Assembly (NCBI RefSeq): GCF_000013385.1
Contig: NC_007760.1
Location: 3,384,001-3,448,000, forward strand
Reading direction: 5' to 3'
Origin: Anaeromyxobacter dehalogenans 2CP-C
GTDB taxonomy: Bacteria > Myxococcota > Myxococcia > Myxococcales > Anaeromyxobacteraceae
DNA: 64,000 bases
Shown in pieces: positions 59,231-64,000 of this stretch (positions within the stretch are counted from its first letter, which is position 1; each line of letters starts with the position of its first letter). Below the pieces are notes generated by a model. The model worked only from the letters and a program-made list of their open reading frames with translations. It made no database searches and was not told where the DNA came from. The translations under genes and the position numbers were made by a program.

Positions 59231-62008
59231 TCATCCCTCCTCGTCGCCGGCCAGGCGGAGCCCGGCCGGCAGGCTCTCGCCGAAGATGCGCTGCTCCACC
59301 TCGGCGCTCGCCTCCACCACCTCCCGCACCAGCCGCGCCTGCTCGTCCGGGACCCCGGCCGCCGCGAGCGCGGCCAGCGCCCGCGCGCGCGCGGCGTCGC
59401 CCACGTCGCGGGCGCGATCGCCGCTGCGGCGCGCCAGCTGGGCGAGCGCGAACGCGACCTCGCGCGGCGGCGCGGCCGCGAGCAGCCGGTCGATCCAGGC
59501 CTCGGCGGCGGCGGGCGGGACCACCTGGTGCACGCTGGCGTGGAACGGGACGCGCGCGCCCAGCCGGCCCAGCGCCCAGAGCAGGTGCGGCGCCGGCCCC
59601 TCCGCCTCGGCGCGCGCGAGCAGCCACCCGCCGAGCTCCTCCTTCTCGGCCGGATCGACCCGCTCCAGGCTGCCGGCGAGCCGGACCATCTCGTCCTCCG
59701 CCATGGGCCGGACCCCGGCCACCTTCGGCGGCGGGCGGCGCGGGTCGCGCGGCCGGAGGAACGGGCGCACCGTCTCGAGCAGCCGTCGCTGCGCGCCGGC
59801 GTCGAGGCCGCCGGCGATGCGCCGCCAGGTGATCCACCACGCCGCCCACGCGCGCGCGTCGCCCTGGTACTGCAGCCCCTCCCCGAACGCCTTCCACGTC
59901 TCCGCGGCCCGCCAGGCGTCGAGCGGCGCGCCGAAGCCGGGGCGCAGGCAGAAGCCGGTGAGCTGGAGCCAGGCGCGCTCGTGGTCGGCGCTGCGGCGCC
60001 GCCGCCCGCGCCCGGCGTGCAGCGCCGCCCACAGGTCTCGCACGACCGGGGTGGACCAGCCGTCGCGCGGGCCGAGCACCTTCTCCAGCGCGCGGAAGAG
60101 GCCCTTCACCTCCTTGCGCTCCACCGCCGCCTTCTTGCCGAAGAACAGCTCGACGAGCGCGCGCGCCTCCTCCAGCCGGCGCGGCACGGCGGACGTCTCG
60201 GCAGGGCGGTCCGGCCCGCCCGCCTCGGCGGCGCCCGCCGCCGCCCGCAGCGAGAACTCGAGGCGCCAGCGCGCGTCGCGGTCGGTGGCGGCGCACCAGA
60301 GCTCGAGCGTCCCGATCTCGGTCAGCACCGCCTCGAGGCGCACCGGCACCTCGGCGTCGCCCTGGCCTGGCGCCGAGAGGACGGTCTCGACGGGCGGCAG
60401 CGGCACCAGGTCCTCGCCCGGCTCCACCACGTCGCCGGGCCCCTCCAGCCGCGGCGCCGAGGACGCGAGCAGCGCGAACCGGACCGGCCGCCCCAGCGCC
60501 AGCCGGAAGGTGCGCGGCACGGCGACGCGCGTGCCCTCCTCGGCGTGCCGCGGCACCACGCAGAGCGCCCGCTCGCCCTCGGGCGCGGCGATGCCGACGT
60601 AGAACGCCCGCGGGGTGCCGCCGCCGATGCGCAGGCCCACGCCGCGCCGCGCCAGGGCCGAGAGCGCCGCGCCGCGCGCCACGGCGAGGTCGAGCGCGGG
60701 GCTCGCGAGCGCGCGCACCGGGGGCGCGCCGGGGAACAGCGCGGACACCGCCTCGGCGAGCCGCGCGCGCACCTCCGGCGCGGCGAAGGTGCCGCCGTTG
60801 AGGAGCACCGCGTCCGGCCGCGCCTGCCCGCCCGCGGCGGCGCCCGCCTCGGCCGCGTGCAGGGCCAGGAACGCGGCCACGTGGCGGGTGACCGCGGGGT
60901 CCGGCTCGTAGGGCAGCCCCAGCTCCGCCAGCCCGGCGGTGCGCGGCGCGCGCCGCGGGCGATCCCCCGGGGCCACGCTCGGGAAGAAGCCGTCCAGCAC
61001 CAGCGCCCGGACCTCCTCGCGCGACAGCTCCGCCGACACCGCGCCCGCGACCAGGCGGCTCCCCGGCCCGGCCACCGCCACCGGGACGCGCTCCGGGCCG
61101 CCGGCCGCGAGCAGCCGCTCCTTCGCGAGCCGGCAGGCCTGCACCAGCGCGCCGAAGCGCGCCGGCTCCAGCCGGCCGCCCAGCCGTCCCTCCACCGCGC
61201 GCGCCAGCGCCAGGTCCACGTTGTCGCCGCCGAGCAGCAGGTGGTCGCCCACCGCGATGCGGGTGAGCGCGGGCCGCCCGTCGCGCACCTCGGCGCGCAC
61301 CAGCGTGAGATCGGTCGTCCCGCCGCCCACGTCCACCACCAGCACCAGCGCGGCGCCCTCGCCGCCCGGGAGGCCCAGCGCCGCGCCCAGGTCGGCGCGG
61401 TGGCGCGAGGCCCAGTCGTGGAACGCGGCCTGCGGCTCCTCCACCAGCGCCGCGCGCGGCAGCCCGGCCTCGCGCGCCGCCGCGAGCGTGAGCTCGCGCG
61501 CGGCGGCGTCGAACGACGCGGGCACCGCCAGCGTCAGGTCCTGCTCGGCCAGCGGGGCGCCGGGGTGGGCGGCCTCCCAGGCGTCGCGCAGGTGGCCGAG
61601 GTACAGCGCCGACGCGGCCACCGGCGAGAGCCGCGGCACGCCCTCCGGCGCGCCCCAGGGCAGGATCGGCGCGGTGCGGTCGGCGCGCGGGTTCGCGAGC
61701 CAGCTCTTCGCCGAGGCCACCAGCCGCCCCGGCACCCGGGCGCCCTGCTCGCGCGCCAGCTCGCCCACCACGATGGCGCGCTCGCCCCAGGGCAGCCGGG
61801 TGGCGGCTGGCGGCAGCTCCGGGCCGGGCAGGTACGCCGAGGAGGGCAGCAACCGCCGCGCCTCGACCTCGCCCGGCCGGACCAGCTGCGGGATCGTGAG
61901 CGCCTCGACGGCCTCGGCGAGATCGCCCTCGCGCGCGAGGTCCACCGAGGCGAGCGCGGAGTTGACCGTGCCGAGATCGATGCCGACGACGTGGCGCGGG
62001 CCGGGCAT
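59231..62008 (-). CDS. Hsp70-family protein with DUF3731-type C-terminal extension
   Basis: 925 residues. N-terminal ATPase domain: GIDLGTVNSALAS near residue 9 (phosphate 1), VVDVGGGTTDLTL near 229 (phosphate 2), and NGGTFAAPEVR near 407 (adenosine). The canonical DnaK substrate domain is absent; the last 300 or so residues are a mostly alpha-helical domain (EKVLGPRDGWSTP, RPFLRPRDPRRPPP) resembling DUF3731, which goes with such Hsp70s. ATPase activity likely; client unknown. Second of a tandem pair, 11 bp after the previous gene. Confidence 0.88.
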   Translation of the reverse strand: MPGPRHVVGIDLGTVNSALASVDLAREGDLAEAVEALTIPQLVRPGEVEARRLLPSSAYLPGPELPPAATRLPWGERAIVVGELAREQGARVPGRLVASAKSWLANPRADRTAPILPWGAPEGVPRLSPVAASALYLGHLRDAWEAAHPGAPLAEQDLTLAVPASFDAAARELTLAAAREAGLPRAALVEEPQAAFHDWASRHRADLGAALGLPGGEGAALVLVVDVGGGTTDLTLVRAEVRDGRPALTRIAVGDHLLLGGDNVDLALARAVEGRLGGRLEPARFGALVQACRLAKERLLAAGGPERVPVAVAGPGSRLVAGAVSAELSREEVRALVLDGFFPSVAPGDRPRRAPRTAGLAELGLPYEPDPAVTRHVAAFLALHAAEAGAAAGGQARPDAVLLNGGTFAAPEVRARLAEAVSALFPGAPPVRALASPALDLAVARGAALSALARRGVGLRIGGGTPRAFYVGIAAPEGERALCVVPRHAEEGTRVAVPRTFRLALGRPVRFALLASSAPRLEGPGDVVEPGEDLVPLPPVETVLSAPGQGDAEVPVRLEAVLTEIGTLELWCAATDRDARWRLEFSLRAAAGAAEAGGPDRPAETSAVPRRLEEARALVELFFGKKAAVERKEVKGLFRALEKVLGPRDGWSTPVVRDLWAALHAGRGRRRRSADHERAWLQLTGFCLRPGFGAPLDAWRAAETWKAFGEGLQYQGDARAWAAWWITWRRIAGGLDAGAQRRLLETVRPFLRPRDPRRPPPKVAGVRPMAEDEMVRLAGSLERVDPAEKEELGGWLLARAEAEGPAPHLLWALGRLGARVPFHASVHQVVPPAAAEAWIDRLLAAAPPREVAFALAQLARRSGDRARDVGDAARARALAALAAAGVPDEQARLVREVVEASAEVEQRIFGESLPAGLRLAGDEEG

Positions 62009-62019
62009 GGCGCGCCGGA

Positions 62020-63915
62020 TCAGGCGGGCGGGGCCGCCGGCGCCTGCTCGCCGCCGGCGCCCGGCGCCTGGCGCAGGTTCCACTCCAGCGACCACCGCTC
62101 GTCGGGGCCGACGCACTCCAGCTCCAGCGTGCCGATCTCGGTGACGTGCGCGTGCAGCCGCACCGGCACCACCTCGCCCGCCGGGCGGGTGCCGGCCGCG
62201 ATGGTCGCGGTCACCGGCGGCCCCTCCTCCAGCGACCCGGCGTCCTCCACCACGTCGCCGGGCCGGTCCTCGCGCCGCACCGAGGAGCTGAACAGGCGGA
62301 AGTCCACCGGCTCGCCCACGATGAGCCCGAGCGGCTCGCCCGGCAGCTCCGCGCGCGTGCCCTCCTCCATGCCCATGGGCGCGAGGCACACCGCCCGGAG
62401 CGGCGGCGCGACGCCCGGCACCGCCGGCATCGACGCCTCCACGCCCACGTAGTACGCGCGCGAGGTGCCGCCGCGGATCCGGATCCCGTGGCCGGCGCGG
62501 ACGCGGCCGTACACCGCCGCGCCGCGCGCCACCGCCAGGTCGAGATCGGCGGCCGGGAGCACGCGAGGGGGCGGCGCGCCCTCGCCGGCGAGCCAGCCCG
62601 CCAGCACCTCCACCACGCGCGCGGCGAGCGGCGCCGCCTTCATGACGCCGCCGTTGAAGAGCACCGCGGTGGGGTGGAGGAACGCGCCGCCCGCCAGCGG
62701 GACCTCGGCGTGGCCGCCCGAGCCCAGCGCGGCGCGGTGGCGGGCGAGGAACGCTGCGAGGTGGCGGGTGATGCCCGGGTCCGCGGCGTACGGCAGGCCG
62801 AGCGTGGTGAGCGCGGCGCGGCGCGGCGCCTGCGGCCGGGCGGCCGCGTCCACGCGGGGGAAGAAGCCGTCGGTGAGCACCGCCTCCAGCTCGGCGCGGC
62901 GGAGCGCGGTGCGCAGCGCGCCGCCCACCAGCGACGACCCGCGCCCGGGGATGGCCACCGGCAGCTCCTCGAGCGACGGATCCGCGAACATGGCCTCCTT
63001 GGCGCGCCGGGCGGAGTGCCCGAGCGCGAGCAGCTGCCAGCGATCCAGCGTGCGCCCCTCGCGCTCGAGGCTGCCGGCGAGCGCGTGCGCGAGCGCGAGG
63101 TCCATGTTGTCGCCGCCGAGCAGGATGTGGTCGCCCACCGCGACGCGCTCGAGGCCCAGGTCGCCGCCGCGGTCCACCACCGCGACCAGCGAGAGGTCGG
63201 TGGTGCCGCCGCCCACGTCCACCACCAGCACCAGGTCGCCGGGGCGGACCGCCTTCCGCCACCCCTCGCCCATCGCCTCCACCCAGGCGTAGAGCGCGGC
63301 CTGCGGCTCCTCCAGCAGCACCACCTGCGGGAGGCCGGCGAGGCGCGCCGCCTCGACCGTCAGCTCGCGCGCCACCGCATCGAACGAGGCCGGGACGGTC
63401 AGCGTGACCCGCTGCGCCGCGAGCGCGCGGGCGGGATCGCCGGCGGCCACCTCGCGATCCCAGGCCGCGCGCAGGTGCGCGAGGTAGCGCGCGGCGGCCT
63501 CCACCGGCGAGACGCGCGGGACCTCCGGCGGGGCGGCCGCCGGGAGCGTCGCGGCCCGCCGGTCGAGCGTGGGGTGCGAGAGCCAGCTCTTCGCGGACGA
63601 CACCAGGCGGATGGGCGTCTGCGCGCCCAGGTCGCGCGCCAGCTCGCCCACGATCTCCGCCCCCGCGTCCGCCGCCCCGCCCTGCGCCCACGGCAGGGCG
63701 GCCGCGCCGGGCGGCAGCTCGGCCGGGTGCGGGAGGTACAGGAACGACGGGAGGAGCGGGCGCGCCTCCACCTCGCCCGGCCGGACGAGCTGCGGGACCG
63801 CGAGCGGCTCCGCGCGCCCGCCGTCCGGCCCCGGGCCGGCCTCCACCGCGCACCACGCGATGGCGCAGTTGGTGGTGCCGAGGTCGATCCCGACCGCGAG
63901 CGGCGCGTCCGCCAT
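62020..63915 (-). CDS. Hsp70-family protein (first of tandem pair)
   Basis: 631 residues. Actin-like ATPase motifs: GIDLGTTNCAIAW near residue 9, VVDVGGGTTDLSL near 232 and NGGVMKAAPLA near 410. About 130 residues follow the ATPase domain, with a small beta-type region but without a classical DnaK lid. It shares VPQLVRPGEVEAR, VPASFDA and EEPQAAL blocks with the next gene, so the two arose by duplication. gaggaacggctg precedes the ATG 63915. Confidence 0.88.
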   Translation of the reverse strand: MADAPLAVGIDLGTTNCAIAWCAVEAGPGPDGGRAEPLAVPQLVRPGEVEARPLLPSFLYLPHPAELPPGAAALPWAQGGAADAGAEIVGELARDLGAQTPIRLVSSAKSWLSHPTLDRRAATLPAAAPPEVPRVSPVEAAARYLAHLRAAWDREVAAGDPARALAAQRVTLTVPASFDAVARELTVEAARLAGLPQVVLLEEPQAALYAWVEAMGEGWRKAVRPGDLVLVVDVGGGTTDLSLVAVVDRGGDLGLERVAVGDHILLGGDNMDLALAHALAGSLEREGRTLDRWQLLALGHSARRAKEAMFADPSLEELPVAIPGRGSSLVGGALRTALRRAELEAVLTDGFFPRVDAAARPQAPRRAALTTLGLPYAADPGITRHLAAFLARHRAALGSGGHAEVPLAGGAFLHPTAVLFNGGVMKAAPLAARVVEVLAGWLAGEGAPPPRVLPAADLDLAVARGAAVYGRVRAGHGIRIRGGTSRAYYVGVEASMPAVPGVAPPLRAVCLAPMGMEEGTRAELPGEPLGLIVGEPVDFRLFSSSVRREDRPGDVVEDAGSLEEGPPVTATIAAGTRPAGEVVPVRLHAHVTEIGTLELECVGPDERWSLEWNLRQAPGAGGEQAPAAPPA

Positions 63916-63925
63916 CAGCCGTTCC

Positions 63926-64000
63926 TCACAGCTCGACCTCGGCCGGCGCCACGACGGTCAGGTCCTTGCCGTCCGGCGGCGGCGGCAGCTTCACCTCGCG
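63926..64000 (-). CDS. C-terminal end of a probable DUF2760 protein
   Basis: Only 24 codons are visible, ending LPPPPDGKDLTVVAPAEVEL then TGA at 63926, 10 bp before the Hsp70 ATG. A Pro-rich run followed by a hydrophobic tail fits the end of DUF2760 proteins, which commonly precede this kind of Hsp70 pair; the assignment leans on that context. Confidence 0.45.
   Translation of the reverse strand, partial: REVKLPPPPDGKDLTVVAPAEVEL

Noticed and set aside
57731-62452. 1573-codon plus-strand frame opposite the Hsp70 and BrkB-type genes
   Set aside because: Antisense open frames are expected opposite GC-rich coding sequence; no domain or ribosome site supports it.

Overview
The window is very GC-rich (roughly 74 percent by eye) with strong G/C third-position bias. 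Its genes (tetraheme c-type cytochrome, 2-oxoacid:ferredoxin oxidoreductase, transhydrogenase, three hemerythrin-type domains, MJ0042 zinc-ribbon protein, paired atypical Hsp70s) fit a respiratory deltaproteobacterium/Myxococcota, most likely Anaeromyxobacter. This is inferred from composition and gene content, without a database search. I see no tRNA, rRNA, CRISPR array, prophage or intact transposon. Because of the GC bias many long open frames overlap real genes; those are left out.

Region by region. 1-4.4 kb: end of a TrmJ-like RNA methyltransferase, a TRIC/UPF0126 membrane protein, a tetraheme cytochrome, a GtrA plus GT-C-like fusion protein and a small orphan. 4.6-11.6 kb: two paralogous membrane proteins of unknown family flank rsmE, a SAM methyltransferase, a class V aminotransferase and a lone receiver protein; two related hairpin elements lie in this block. 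11.6-16.7 kb: an ScfR/RamB-type regulator diverges from one 1111-codon gene that fuses malate synthase, isocitrate lyase and a hemerythrin-like domain. An FNR-like box lies in the shared promoter region. This is the most remarkable locus. 16.8-22.8 kb: a glycosyltransferase, a membrane protein, malQ and convergent treS (alpha-glucan/trehalose or compatible-solute metabolism), then a HExxH lipoprotein.

22.9-33.9 kb: a CBS protein, the three-gene pntAA-pntAB-pntB transhydrogenase operon, a secreted small protein, an acyl-CoA ligase, a quinone oxidoreductase, a lipoprotein, and a two-gene 2-oxoacid:ferredoxin oxidoreductase operon with fused gamma-alpha subunit. 34-46 kb: a Gly-rich repetitive lipoprotein, pyruvate carboxylase, two tandem bacteriohemerythrins, a 1213-residue FAD/Fe-S oxidoreductase behind a possible sigma-54 promoter, and gdhA with a clear intrinsic terminator. 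46.4-53.9 kb: a broken HNH endonuclease gene carrying a REP-like hairpin at the break, a zinc-ribbon/TonB-like protein, a GAF-GAF-PAS protein without an output domain, an AidB-like acyl-CoA dehydrogenase, an aldehyde dehydrogenase and a CPBP protease. 53.8-64 kb (all minus strand): an SDR protein, class II photolyase overlapping a YbgA-like DUF523-DUF1722 gene, three membrane proteins, and two tandem Hsp70-like genes behind the end of a probable DUF2760 gene.

Taken together, central carbon genes dominate: acetyl-CoA formation (acyl-CoA ligase), the glyoxylate shunt (fusion enzyme), pyruvate carboxylation, 2-oxoacid oxidation/reduction with ferredoxin, NADPH supply (Pnt) and ammonium assimilation (GdhA). 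Several units carry features suggesting oxygen-linked control (hemerythrin domains, FNR-like box). That link is inference.
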